A stretch of 64,000 bases of DNA, from positions 1 to 64,000 of the forward strand of contig MU266438.1 in NCBI GenBank assembly GCA_021014945.1, written 5' to 3'. A program made the position numbers and the translations under genes. Within the stretch, counting starts at the first letter, position 1; every line of letters starts with the position of its first letter. Below are positions 32,785 to 44,375 of the stretch, in pieces. This DNA comes from Leucogyrophana mollusca (Eukaryota; Basidiomycota; Agaricomycetes; Boletales). The notes under the pieces are model-generated. The model had not been told where the DNA came from and searched no databases. It worked only from the letters and a program-made list of their open reading frames with translations.

Positions 32785-34627
32785 ATGTCCAAACATCGTC
32801 TGTCTCCAGCGCCCCTGCCGCCGGCTAAGCGTATACACCATGCCAGCCTATTTCTCGAACAGCGGATAGTAACCTCGTTCGACAATGGGCTCTACGACGA
32901 GCTCATACTCTTTATCTTCTCGTTCCTCGATGCCAGGGACCTCTGTGCAGTTGAGGCAGCGAACAGAAATTGCGCAAGGCTTGCGAGCGACAATCAGGTA
33001 CATCCTTGATCTCATGCGCCGATAGAGATAACCGTCGTTGAACTTGCCGAATTTTAAACCCCTGCTATGCCGAACTCATCTGTGTCCAGCTCTGGAAAGC
33101 GCTGTACATCAGGGAGTACGGCAAGGCACGACTAAGGGGAGGAAGGGGGTTTTCCGGTCGGGCTGACGGTAAAGAAGTCAAATCTTTGCCGTCCAGAGCT
33201 TTGGCAAAAGGGACAGAGGCCCTGGACTGGAAATGGATGTACCGCATCAGTTCTAATTGGAGAAACGGTGTGTACCGCCGATATCCTCAAGCCTTGACAA
33301 TGACAGCCTCCTTACACAAAAATACTTAGGGCGTTGCGCGATTGATAACCTGGACGGGAACATCGATAGACCGTCAGACTCTGAGAATATTCCTCAACCA
33401 GCTAATGGCACACATGTTCTACTGGCCGGGGGCTTGATCATCACAGCGTCTTCTCGTCCGTCGCCTCTTCCAACCTTGTCGGTGCGACGCGGAGTAGCCC
33501 CCATTCATACGCTTATTTGTAAACCCTCCCCTCCCCACGCGACCGCGAGTATATCTGCACTAGCACTCGATCAATCGCCCCCGCCCTTGGCAACACAGGA
33601 TCATAACCCGCGCCTAGCGGTATTTTTATCAACCGGCGAGTTTAGTGTTTTTGGATTGCGCTGCTCTCCATCGTTGTCCTCGTCTCCCAGGTGGACATAC
33701 ATTCCACGATCATCAATACCGCGCACTCGTGCATCCCCTGTCACGCATGCGGCGTACCATCACCCCCTTCTCGTCACTTTGTCCCACTCGTTCACGATAA
33801 TGATTTATGATTTAAGTGACAATACTGTCACGCACACCCAAACTCTCTCGTCGTTCACTAGTTATCCTCCCACTTCCCTTGTACTTTCGGCTATGCAGAC
33901 ACCAGCCACCTACAAGCTTGTCCTCGCGTATGCCGTTCCGGTATATCCTGCTCACTGGAGCGTGGGAGCTACCGAGCTCATAATCTCCCGCTCAAACCCA
34001 TCAGGGCTGTCTCACCCGTTTGATTCCACATCCAATCTCCCTCTGGGCCCCTTCATGGTTGTCAAGACGCGTACCGCTCGCGCAGTCGACACTCCACAAG
34101 GATTTATTGATGAGCGCAAGCTTCTCCTGATGCGTGCGCAATGGGATCGCAAGGTAAAAGAAATCGCAGACACGCAAACGGACGGGAAATGGGTCGTGCT
34201 CGCAGCGGGGGATTCACCTCCCGCATCTGTACTCGATGTATCACCCCCTATGTCTCCACATTCTCCGTCGGCGCCTCCTTTCGTCTCATCCTCTAACCAC
34301 TCTTGCGCACATCTCCAGCTTTATCGCCTTCAAATGCCGTCCTCAGCGCATGCGCCCAAACTAACATTCGTACGTACGCTGCACGGTCCTCTTGGCTCCA
34401 TAGCCGCGCTCTCTCTGGCTGATGGACGCTGTGTGGGCCTCAGTGCCAATGGGGCAATCTGGGTTTGGGATCTTGAAGGCGGTGAGGGAGTAGAGGTGGC
34501 TGAGCCTATGAGAGGGGATGACGGCGAGGTAGGAATGATAGACGGCAAGGGCACAGTGGCTTTTGATGAACGGAGGATTATCAGTGCCGGCGTGAGAGGT
34601 GTCCAAGTGCGAAGATTCGATGTCTAG
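32785..34627 (+). CDS. F-box protein with WD40-like C-terminus
   Basis: Three exons (32785-32997, 33090-33267, 33330-34627) give 562 residues. The F-box is near residues 35-70: YDELILFIFSFLDARDLCAVE. The intron then gives LWKALYIREYGKARLRGG, the typical continuation. The remaining ~430 residues have weak beta-propeller-like repeats (LAVFLSTGEFSVFGL, VTLSHSFTIMIYDLSD, GRCVGLSANGAIWVWDLEG, ERRIISAGVRGVQVRRFDV). F-box proteins are substrate receptors of SCF ubiquitin ligases. The propeller would bind the substrate, which is unknown. The long Pro/Ser insert at about 410-470 is probably a loop. Confidence 0.85.
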
Positions 34628-36277
34628 ATGGTTTTTGGTTTTTGGTTCTCTTTATATCTAAGTACTCAGTTGTCTTTCTTTCCTTGTATTTTACTCTCCT
34701 CCTTCGTTATGTTTGCGGGTAGGACGATATTACGATGTAGCAATGAGAATTGGCTTCAAGTGACCTTGATATATTCGTTTCTTATCGAGTCCTTCGATTT
34801 TTGTAGCCCAGCGTTATGGTCACTAACGTGACCTAACGTTCAATGTACTCAATCGCGACCGACCACGGTAGTCGGATAGAGCTGGACCTACTATATCATG
34901 ATGCAGGTGTCTATCCGTGCAGTAATTGATGGATGCAGCTGTATCATGCTCGGTCAGACAAAATGTGCGCTGTCCCCGAAGCTCTGACTGCATGTTTTTT
35001 CAGTTCTCGCAAATATGTGTTCCACCTGCTCAAGCTTAGGCCGACGGTATAGCACCCTTCGTGCCTCTTCGTGCTCCTTCGCGCGTGGCCCGAGTAATGA
35101 TCAACCAGGATTCGCCCCATCGAGTTGAGGTCATCGAATAGCCTCTACCAACCTCCTCCCCGCGACGACAGCCGCATCCTTCACTCCGAGGCCACGATCC
35201 ATATAGTCTTCTCTCCGAACCGAGGAACTATCTGTTAGCTTGGTGGGCAATCACCCAGCGTTCTTTCGAATATAGGCATAGACACTCCGCTTTGTCAACG
35301 CAGACTAGTCCGTCGCTGACTACCATGCCACTTCATTGCGAGCTTGACGGGATCAGCTATCATTCGCATCACAACCCCACCCTGATTCCGTTGTCCATGG
35401 CGCGGCCATTGCACTGCAAAGCAAGGCCATACTTCAAAGATTTAAGTAATTGGGGTTGGTGCGTATGTATCTTGTCAGTGCTTCGGATTCAAAGAAGGGA
35501 GTATCACTGAATCTTCCATCTTCAGGTTAGTTCTAACGATGTTGTCGGTCGTTGTCCGTCATTCCTGGCTTTTCTCCACTCAAAGCACATACTGCCAAAT
35601 CCCCGACCCATATAACGACCCCCCAGCATCGTCTTGAAAGTCTCGACGTCCTTGAGTCCCCCTTGGCCGATCAATACCCAAGTGAACCTTGTTATCTGGG
35701 GCGCTTCTAACAACAGCTTTTATAGCTTTGCCTGCCTGAAGCCACAATGATCAAAGACTGCCCAGATCATATTTGTCAACGGTATTGCCCGTTCTTGTCG
35801 CCAGTGGGCCAAGAACTACTAGTGAGTAATAGACGTACACGTTCGCTCCCACTGGCGTGGCAAGGGAAGGCTTGGCTCTCCATGCTCAGAGTATAAGAAG
35901 ATTCACTTTCATTTGGGCTGACATACGCGCCTATTCGGCTCAGCGTCCTTACCGCCTTGTTTCGCCGCCTATGTGCCACTGTGAGTCTCTGCGAACATGC
36001 GATGTCCCACTATTTACACCTGACATACAGGTTATCCATCTAATAAGATGTCGTCAATTGCTGAGTTACCGAACGGGCTTCAAGTTTGGGAATGGTGCGT
36101 CGAAACTGTGCGACCTATATACAGAGCTGACGCCACCGGTCAACCAGTACGCCCGCTACGAAGGTTGTCAATTCGGCAACCTCGCTATGCAGTACAAGTG
36201 GCCTTACCACTCCAAGTTCATTTACTCCCGCTATTGTGCCCTTGCACGCATGTTCGGCCTCTTCGTCTGGGTCCATT
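34628..36277. other. Long intergenic region
   Basis: About 1.65 kb with only short frames that show no family motif. Three loose copies of a CCTTCGTGC-type 10-mer lie at about 35056-35085. An upstream exon of the following F-box gene could be hidden near 35850-36270, but I could not support one. Confidence 0.4.
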
Positions 36278-37534
36278 ATGTGTCAAACTCGGGAAGCATT
36301 GGTGCAAGATGTTGACGAGCTGCAACGTCTCGACGAGGACGTTGACACACTACATGCCGAAATCAATCGAGCTCGAGCACTGATTGAAGACCTGCAACAA
36401 AAGCGATCTGCTCTTCAAAAACGAATCGCACTCCGCAAAGCTAGTGTCAGTCAGCTCCGAACCTTCCCTGTAGAGTTGCTCCAGGAGATATTCAGGCACT
36501 GTCGCCCAAGCGGTCGATACAATCGTCCCCATCCAAGCCAAGCTCCCCTCCTCCTTGGCCAAGTTTGCCGTAGGTGGAGAGTGGTTGCTCATGCAACATC
36601 CGAACTTTGGGCGTCCATCTCGCTGATTGACCTGGGCTTCTGGACGTCTGAGCTGTATATCTTCATGATCGAGGAATGGCTGAGGCGTTCACGGAGCCGT
36701 CCATTGGAAATCAGCATCGTCAGTGGTGCGCACGCACGACGTGATTCCCTTCATTGCTCCCCACCCTCCGAGTTGGCCCAACTCCTACGAGCACACTCGT
36801 CCCGCTTTTTCGACATCTCCCTTTCAGCGACTAGGAGCTACATCCATTTCCTCATCGGCGATGCACAACCTTTGCCTCTACTGCACAGTCTCGATTTGTC
36901 ATTGTACTACGACGATGGTGTCCCGAGTCAATCAAACATTACTCTAGCTCCTGCTGCCTGCAACCTTCGGCGCGTCAAACTCGCTGGGATTGGGCATGCG
37001 GAGATTACGTCTCAGGCCATCTTCAGTCGGATCACGCATCTCACATTGACTCTTTGCGCGTCCTACGACCTCGTCAACATCCTGCACCATTGTACAGATC
37101 TTCGTCACTTAGTCATCAGGACACAACCTACGTTCCGAGGCTCAGGTGCGCAGCCTGCATTGGGCACTGAGCCCCAAGTCTTTGACAAATTAGAGACCAT
37201 GCATGTGTATCTGGATGACGATGCTCTAGGCTTCGACGATTGCGTCCAACTTGGGCGTCTGATCGATAGTTTGTCCTTCCCCCGCTTGCGCGGTTTGGCT
37301 ATCATCGCGCCCAAAGGCTACGCGGTTGATCTAGAAGCTTGGAACCCTCTTTCACATGTCTTGATGCTCGCTGGGAGGTCAACCTGCCGGCACAAGCAAC
37401 TGGAATTCCGGAATTTCCATACAACCGAAGGGACAGAGGGGATGTTCGCGCTTATGCACAGCGCATTATCAGCTGCGTTCATCCTTACAAACGATGGAGG
37501 TCAGCCCGATGTGGACGACTTTGCTAGGGCTTAA
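36278..37534 (+). CDS. F-box protein, coiled-coil Agaricomycete type
   Basis: A single exon of 418 residues from the first in-frame ATG, at 36278. Residues 10-60 form a coiled coil (VDTLHAEINRARALIEDLQQKR, heptad-like). LRTFPVELLQEIFRHC near residue 68 is the F-box core. VCRRWRVVAHATSELWASISL follows, the usual second half. The remainder is a leucine-rich, LRR-like region without strict repeats (RITHLTLTLCASYDLVNIL). This layout is one of the most expanded families in mushroom-forming fungi. It is presumably an SCF substrate receptor; the target is unknown. Confidence 0.85.
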   Translation: MCQTREALVQDVDELQRLDEDVDTLHAEINRARALIEDLQQKRSALQKRIALRKASVSQLRTFPVELLQEIFRHCRPSGRYNRPHPSQAPLLLGQVCRRWRVVAHATSELWASISLIDLGFWTSELYIFMIEEWLRRSRSRPLEISIVSGAHARRDSLHCSPPSELAQLLRAHSSRFFDISLSATRSYIHFLIGDAQPLPLLHSLDLSLYYDDGVPSQSNITLAPAACNLRRVKLAGIGHAEITSQAIFSRITHLTLTLCASYDLVNILHHCTDLRHLVIRTQPTFRGSGAQPALGTEPQVFDKLETMHVYLDDDALGFDDCVQLGRLIDSLSFPRLRGLAIIAPKGYAVDLEAWNPLSHVLMLAGRSTCRHKQLEFRNFHTTEGTEGMFALMHSALSAAFILTNDGGQPDVDDFARA

Positions 37535-37790
37535 CGCTAAGGCGCTTGTGCCAACTGCGTACTATACGCAGCTGGTGGTTAGCGAAGACTTCTGGGTGAC
37601 ACTCTCATGACTACTAGTGGCACATTACATTTCCTTAATTTACTTGCGACCGAAGACATTGAGTTGAGATGAATTATGCGAGCTCTATTCTGCTGGATGG
37701 TCTAACGTCCTTTGAACATCCTCCCTGGAAGACGTGTTACTGGATCCTGCCATGCACTACCGCGTGCGGTGGAGCGCTTCCACTCCAAGA

Positions 37791-39292
37791 CTAGTAGCGA
37801 GAGCCAACTAGACCCAGTGCCATGATTCGCCTACTAACCTCGTCTCCTTCTGTCGTGCCCTCAGCGGTGTCAAGCCACCATTTCAAATGTGCTCTCAAAT
37901 CGTCCCGAGAAAGCTTGTCCCCGAGCCTGAAGGTAGGTATGTCAGTCAAAGGACACAATCCCATGATAAGAATATACTTGCATTCCACGCTCGCACAAGG
38001 CTTCCGTCAATTCAGGGACAGTCAAGTCGCGGCCATAAGCTTCCTGCTTCAGTATCTTGTCGTCGGAAGATATGTACTGCAAACGCCTTCGTATCCGCCA
38101 GGCTGCAAGCTGCGACGGACCCCAAGCAGGCAGGCCTAATATACTACGAAGTCGACGTGTAACACGCATCAGTGCTAATATCATAGTGAAACCGAGAGAA
38201 GTGGTGACTCACCCGCACACAGCTCCGAGATTGCTAACTTTCTGTAAAGGTACAAACCCTTTGGTTTCACCCTCTTTCTTCAGTGCCTCGAAGACAGCCG
38301 GATGTGCTGATATGGCGGCACTTTGGTTGGCAGCCGCTTTAGCGGCAATGCGGTCGCGTTGACCAGGGAGCACACAGGTAGAAGGTAGCATTCTGGGAGC
38401 ATACAGAGCGATGAATGGGATGACCTCTTCGGCCACTAGCACAATTATCACGAATGGGATGAGCCTAATTGCGGTCAAAATCAAGCTGGAATAAAGTTGC
38501 ACTGGGTCTTACTTTAGTGCGTCTTGGGTGTAAGTGCGTATAAACCGGAGTTCTGCGCGGGAAGGAAGGGCTCCACCAGATGACGCGCGAGCTCGGATAA
38601 CAGAGACTTGTTTTCGGTGGGTGTTAATTGCCTTGAGCCCACGGAAGTAGAATTTCTGCGTCCCAGCAGAGTCAGTCCATGTTTTACAATTTTGTTACAA
38701 ATGAGGCGTACAAAAAGCTGGAAAGCTTGGTGAGTGAAGCGCTTGATGAGCCCAGCATCCTTCGATGGGGGCGCTAATACACCTAGGGCAGTTGCATGCG
38801 CAATGTCCTGTTTTGCAAGCTCGATGGCAGAGGGGCTGCTTTCGGCATGTGATCCGGGTTTCGGAGCTAGCTTGAGCTTAAGAGTAATGGGCGAGGTACC
38901 TGATGGTCTTGGGGAGTTGCGCGAAAGGAGTTGGGGAGAAGGGGAGGGTTTGTTGGAAACAGGCTTAACTGGGCCCGGTTTAAGGTCAATTTTCGGTTTC
39001 CGAGGTGGTAGATGCGGTGGCGGCACGTTAGAGGCATTCGACTTGGACTTAGCAGCAGGTGACGAAGACGGGTTTGTTGATATAAGCCGCACGAATGACG
39101 AGTGCGCCCCAGCTCTCTGTACTCGAAGCAATACCAGTGTATTAGTGGGATGGACTCTCCTTGAAACCGCAGTTGGGGCGTGTCGCGAAGCTACTCTCGA
39201 TCTAGCGAAACTAAACGTGAGGAAAGCCTCGGAAAAAAGGAGCAGGTATCTTACCTGTTCACCGCAGCATTGTTTCCAAGTAGTCGCAGCAT
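37791..39292 (-). CDS. Mitochondrial LETM1-like (ribosome-binding domain) protein
   Basis: Multi-exon gene on the minus strand, about 380 residues, start at 39292. The N-terminus MLRLLGNNAAVNSFARSRVA, rich in Arg and Ser without acids, looks like a mitochondrial presequence. A Pro/Ser/Lys-rich linker follows. AKQDIAHATALGVLAPP and FTHQAFQLFKFYFRGLK precede the membrane segment LIPFVIIVLVAEEVIPFIAL. Then come ILGLPAWGPSQLAAWRIRRR, LQYISSDDKILKQE and LTVPELTEALCERGM, the LETM1 ribosome-binding block. LETM1/Mdm38 proteins sit in the inner membrane and affect cation/proton exchange and ribosome attachment. No EF-hand is seen, so it is closer to LETMD1-type members. One intron (37927-37981) is GC-AG. 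Confidence 0.85.
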
Positions 39293-40846
39293 ACAGATCA
39301 CGAATGCGTATAGTTTCTGGGCTCACGTGTGAGCACCGATAGCGAGCCTCCAGATTATTGAACCTTGTATATGAGCTTGGACAGGACGGTGAGGCCGGGA
39401 TGAAAGAAAGGCGTCACGCCTGGTCACACTTGTCACTCGAAGTGCTGTCACACTTCAACTTGATCCCAGGTTTGCCGGTTGTGACTGTCTATACGACTGT
39501 CTTCGAACGAATTACTCTTGTCCTTCGTCGTAGGAAACAGCTTGGACTTCTCGCCACATCCGAGTGGCTCCGTTGCGTTATTTCTTGCGCCACCTTCCGA
39601 GCCGATCGTTGTCGGTGGAATCTCAAGTCCCTGACCCACCTATAAACCGTGCAATGCACGACATGGCTTTTAACCTCCTACGAGCTTCTGCGACTGCTGC
39701 CTTCTTAAGATGGATTTCCGGAATACTACGAAGAGTGTGGCGATCAGGAAGATTTAGTCCGCACCGTCCTCTCGGGGCTTCTTATCTCGCACGGATTTTC
39801 GGTTGATTCACGCAATCCCTATGATGCAGTTCACTTGAGTACCGCTACTTCTGCAAAGAGTAGCGGCACTTGAGTGAACTGCACTATAAATGCATCCGTT
39901 CATCCATTTGAATTTTTAGCGCCTCCCGAAGACGATTCCGCCTTCGTAAGTCAGGGGTCTGACTCACTCTGGACATTTTCCTCCAGCAAAGAGCGACATC
40001 TGTACCATGGTAATCATTCTTCCGATGTATCGATATCCTACTGCACTCACGCGTTGTTACTTACGAAGGCATGCTGGTATCATCGTATCCTAACTCGTGA
40101 TGATCGTTCTGGCAGAACGCAAGCAACAAGGAAATAGCCGCAATTCATTCGGATTATGCCGGCGGGTACCACTCGAACTTCTCGATGCCCCCACCAGGTG
40201 ATTGGGCGACCGTTGAGGGAGGTTCCTGATCTTTTCCCCGGCTCCCACTCCCCCAAATTGACATCATCGCCCAATACTCTGTACCGAAGAGTTTTTTCAC
40301 GTCTGAAGTGTAGGATAAGCGCTCAAACGCCCGAGCGTCGCAGGTTGCAGGCAAGTATGTTCTCTCACGTCGGTTTACTGATGACAGCTGCATCTCGCAG
40401 GCTTTTCATTTTCACCAATAAGGCTTTACCTTCACGGTGAGCGAACTTGTGATTGGTCCGTCATATTATCTAAACTTTTTTTAACATCACGGGCTCAACC
40501 TCATGCTGGCGCTCAATAGAGAACGATAACTACCCGACATTGATTGCGCGCCCAATCTTCCCCTGGAGAAGAGTCGGCAGTCCGTCCTGTGGGAAGCAAG
40601 GTACATTTCTACCCGCGGCCCTCCACTCAAAATAGGTTTGAAGCTTAGTCATGCGCGAAACCCTTGTCTCATGAACGACGAGAGCAGTTGTTTGCGCGTC
40701 AACCTATAAGTACGTATCGCGAATACATGAGTTCGAACAATGCATAGCCAAAACAACCCTTTGTGGGGATTCGGCTTACGCGGTCTTCTCTTTCGATCTA
40801 TTTCCGACCCCGTGCCCTCTGCGTAAGATTGCTGCCCCGTGGCCGA
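39293..40846. other. Long intergenic region with hairpin
   Basis: About 1.55 kb between the divergent LETM1-like and DUF6534 genes. It has only short frames with no recognisable product. A strong inverted repeat lies at 39825-39883, followed by TATAAA at 39885-39890. Confidence 0.4.
39825..39883. repeat. 25-bp imperfect inverted repeat (hairpin)
   Basis: Left arm 39825-39849 (TGCAGTTCACTTGAGTACCG...) pairs with right arm 39859-39883, matching 22 of 25 positions, around a 9-nt loop. TATAAA follows 2 nt after the right arm. It could be a transcribed hairpin, an old small inverted-repeat element or a dyad regulatory site. No flanking target-site duplication was obvious. Confidence 0.75.
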
Positions 40847-40852
40847 TATAAA
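40847..40852 (+). promoter_or_regulatory. TATA box of DUF6534 gene
   Basis: TATAAA lies 49 bp before the ATG at 40901, in otherwise GC-rich sequence. Spacing fits a core promoter with a short 5' leader. Confidence 0.55.
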
Positions 40853-40900
40853 GCCCCGCCTCGTGCGGCAAAATATATCTTTCCCCTCTTTCAATTCGCT

Positions 40901-42793
40901 ATGGTGGCTTATTCTATTGCCTCGTTTTATGGACCTATGTACTGGGGTAAGTACAATCCTGTCTTATCGGGGGCTTTCTCAGACATTCTACAGGGTTTGT
41001 CGCGTCGACTTCGTGCGTTCTGTGGCTTCTGTTTTTCAGTCGAGCAGATCATAACGCCCCTTAAGATTGGCCGGGACTACTATCATGCAAGGCTACCAAT
41101 ACTACTCTCGTAACGCCGATCGGCGGACGCTACATATCGTCGTCAGTGATGCTGCCCTATGACTTGGAGCAAATACTAAACATTGGTCCTGGGTTTGTCA
41201 GGTGGGGACTGTCCTGTGCGTGCTAGATCGCTAGTCCGCAGCTGATACTCGTCATGATCTGATCTCTATGCAAGCATCTTGGATCTTGCTACGACCTTAC
41301 TCATGGCTTGTACGATAAATCATTATTTCGTAGGCCAATTCATCCCGTTGCAGCCAACCTTCATTATTTTTTCTGTTTAGCTCCAGGATTGGGGCCAGTA
41401 TGAAACCTTCGCCTATATTACGCTGTGAGTGGTGGTGAAGGTCCTGTGCCATGGTCTACTCGTGACAATTGTCAACCTAGGTCGTGGTGCCTTGAGAATG
41501 GCGTGACAGCAGCTGTAACCTGCATGTGAGTCATGGTATACTTACGTCGGTATGCCCGCGGGTGCTCCTACTGAGTGATGGTGATCAGTACGCAGTTGCT
41601 ATTCGCGAGTCGGATCTATTTAGGTGAGTGTCCACTCTGCGGAGATCACGGATAGCGTACCCAGACATATTCTTAGTGACGCGACAATATGCAATATTCT
41701 CACCCTACGACAGAATCATTGTCGGCGCGATCGTGAGTCTCCCGGTTCCCCCTATTCTCTCACCGCTCACGCGTATCCAGGTATTGTCGGCTCTGGGTAG
41801 CTTCGGTAGGTAGTCCCCATGCCAAGATCGATAGGCCCCGTGTTGAACCTCCACTGATACATTGATTAGCGGCCGGTATGGGTATGTGATTGCTTCGCAA
41901 GGTTTCCAATATAACCGCATATTGACGACCTCCCAGTCAAGGCAGTCTTTGTAGGAACGACCAGCGTCACTCATGTTTCAAGCGTACCCATGCAGGCAGG
42001 TTGCGGAGTACGACCTATCGACCGTATCTGACGTGGATGTTAGATCGCGCTATGCTCAGAGGAGGGATTGGCCGTCGTCTCTGACATCCTGACGACATGC
42101 ACTCTGTGCTCTATTCTCGCTTCTGCGCGTGGTAGTGTCAAAAAGTACGTCATCAAGACGGGACTCCCGCGATAAGTCGCTGACTTTCTCTTGTGACACA
42201 AAGGACGAGGTCACGGCTTCGTAACCTCTTCTTTTTCATCCTAAATCGCGGTATCCTCGTTACCATTGTTCAGATCGGTATGTTGGTCGCGTATCTAAGC
42301 GCGCGGTCATACCTTTACTGGTGAGTTCCCACAGAGTTACCTTGTCCACGGTTCGGTGTCTGACGTCGCGCTCGCCTGCATAGGATGCCATTTCATCTAA
42401 CCAAGAGCAAGCTGTATACTAACACCATGCGTAAGTGGCCGGCATCGACCTACCCCATATCCCCGCTTATGACGGTTTTGCAGTTGCTATGTGAGGTTTT
42501 GATACCCTCTAACCATGCCGGTTTCTAAGCAGCTATCATCTAGGCTAAATTCCCGGGGGGGAGATGAAACTTGGTCGAATGTTCGCACCCTCCAGATTCG
42601 ACCCAGTCTGCTCGCGTCAGCAATATTGAACCGCTCCCGCGATGTGCACAAGGTCAGCGCCACCCTTTGGCTAGCATCTACATCGACTGAACATGTCCGG
42701 TTTCAGGATCCAGAAGCCAATAAGGGCAGCACAGCCGCTATGAACGAAGAACCAACCGCCAGAAGAGCTTCTGGGTCCTCCCCCGTTCTGTAG
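40901..42793 (+). CDS. DUF6534-type 7TM membrane protein, many small exons
   Basis: About fourteen exons join in phase to roughly 340 residues; no single open frame is long. The path is MVAYSIASFYGPMYWG, then GFVASTSLAGTTIMQGYQYY, then RRTLHIVVGTVLILDLATT. It goes on through INHYFLQDWGQYETFAYITL, SWCLENGVTAAVTCITQLLF and LNRGILVTIVQIGMLVAYL, to KLYTNTMLAMLNSRGG. These match the conserved order of the basidiomycete DUF6534 family: seven helices, with the late Lys-x-Tyr-x-Asn and LNSR motifs. A 19-nt exon (40994-41012) and a 12-nt exon (41870-41881) are needed to keep the frame. Family members are plasma-membrane proteins without known function. The cytosolic tail is hydrophilic. Confidence 0.8.
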
Positions 42794-43239
42794 GCTGGCA
42801 TCCTTACGATGCGCTGTGTTTACAGCTGATACACGCCGTTACAGATCCAAGGAATCTCGGACTGGCTCCAAACCCCCGAGTCCTCATCCGTGATGACTCC
42901 CGAGCTGCAGGGTTTCGACACCTACCCTGCTATACCTGCATCCTCATCGGTCCCCAGTTCAATTTCCCTGCCGAAAAATGGCCTCAAATTTGGGTGTCAG
43001 TGTGCATACAGATACCTTGTCCTCGCGACGTCAGCGGCAGAGGGTGCATTGCTGGCATACTTTCAAGTTTATTCTCGACCGCGTCACATTGAAGGCGGGT
43101 CACACTGAGGTCACAACCGCGTCACCATTGCTGCCTGTCACAGACCTTGATCTCCAATCAATATGACAGCAGCTCCTCTCTTGCTAACTTTCGTGTTGAC
43201 TGATTCTAAGTTTTGCTACGACAAGCGTTGTTGGCGATA
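42794..43239. other. Intergenic spacer
   Basis: 446 bp between two genes on the same strand. Short frames only, nothing recognised. Confidence 0.4.
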
Positions 43240-44008
43240 ATGTCTGTGGTCCAGATTGGCTTTGATGAACTCAATAATCACGGAGATCTGATGAAACCTG
43301 CAGGGAGTCTGTCCGACTCCAACTCCCAAGCCGGCTCTTCATCCAATTCAGAGCAGATGGCGAACACACTGCGTGTGCTACTCCAATATCAAAGTTCGCC
43401 CAATTTTGGGACCTCGCATCTGCCATTTGTACCTACGCGATCGATGCTACTTGCCCATGGCGTAACGCCCCCTGATGAGCAAACCCAGGAGAAAATAGCG
43501 AGCCTCACGCACGCAGCTCAGGATGCAGCAACATCCCTTTTCTGCGGAAGCATCGTCGCTGGGCATACGGGTGAGAGCGATGAATATGCCGACGTTGGGT
43601 TGTGGCTTGGGGAAGGGTCCGGCGGTCGCGGATACGGTAAAGGGCAAGAGATTGAGGTATTACGTGCTCTAGGGCTCGAGATCGCAGCTGATAAAGTAAG
43701 TGCCTGCGTCTTCAAGCTTCAAGCTTCAGGTATGGAATATTGACTCGTGATTTAATGCGTTCATTTGGCTCTAGATTGCAACGGTCCAACTAAACCCGTC
43801 TTGGAACCTCCCTGCTAGTGTAAATGTGTCCGCTTCCACGCCTGCAGTGGAGGCACTCACTATCGCTCTCACGTCTCTTGAGGGGTTGCACTGCTTCTTT
43901 GCCACCGTTGGACACAGATCAGGTGTAGTGGTGGCATGCTTTTTGCTTGGTAAATCTCCACATGGATGGTGCGGGCTTGTGGGGATGGGGGATAGTTCTG
44001 ATGAATGA
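43240..44008 (+). CDS. Unrecognised conserved-looking protein
   Basis: I do not recognise this gene. Two exons (43240-43695, 43775-44008) with a clean GT-AG intron in phase 0 give 229 residues. The N-terminal ~45 residues are Ser/Asn-rich. The rest looks folded: MANTLRVLLQYQSSPNFG, then HAAQDAATSLFCGSIVAGHT, a Gly-rich GEGSGGRGYGKG, and PAVEALTIALTSLEGLHCFF. Long frames on both sides of the intron and a consistent splice phase argue that it is real. No signal peptide or clear membrane span is seen, though the end (GVVVACFLLGKSPHGW) is hydrophobic. Confidence 0.6.
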
Positions 44009-44375
44009 TAATAACTTGAGAGTGCCACGTAGAGGCCCTGTAAATTCAAGCTCCCAATTGTACGATTATGTGGACCAATCTTGACGGTGCATACAAACCT
44101 GATTTTACGTTCACGAGAACGGAGCCTGTGACATAAAAACTACATAAAACAAGCATAAAACGTCACAGCCACAGCCAGACCTTGGATAAGACTGCTCAGT
44201 ATTTATCGCTTCCTCAACGTCCGTGGACGCTTTTTGTGAATTTCGTGAGCTGTGTTGTGTTAACTTGTAAGAGATAAGCCATGACAGCTCCATTTTTTAT
44301 TCGTTACTGACGTGATGATACGTCGCCTACCTTGACTCCAGTGCCACTGGCCACCGCTGAGCGGCGAGTTCTGCG
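44009..44375. other. Intergenic spacer upstream of Med27
   Basis: 367 bp between genes on the same strand. Probable Med27 promoter; no motif stands out. Confidence 0.4.

Noticed and set aside
35857..36315. 152-residue frame upstream of the second F-box gene
   Set aside because: No domain, and no splice join that reads into the F-box frame.
38734..39342. Plus-strand frame of about 200 residues
   Set aside because: It lies antisense to the LETM1-like first exons, which carry a presequence and conserved domain.
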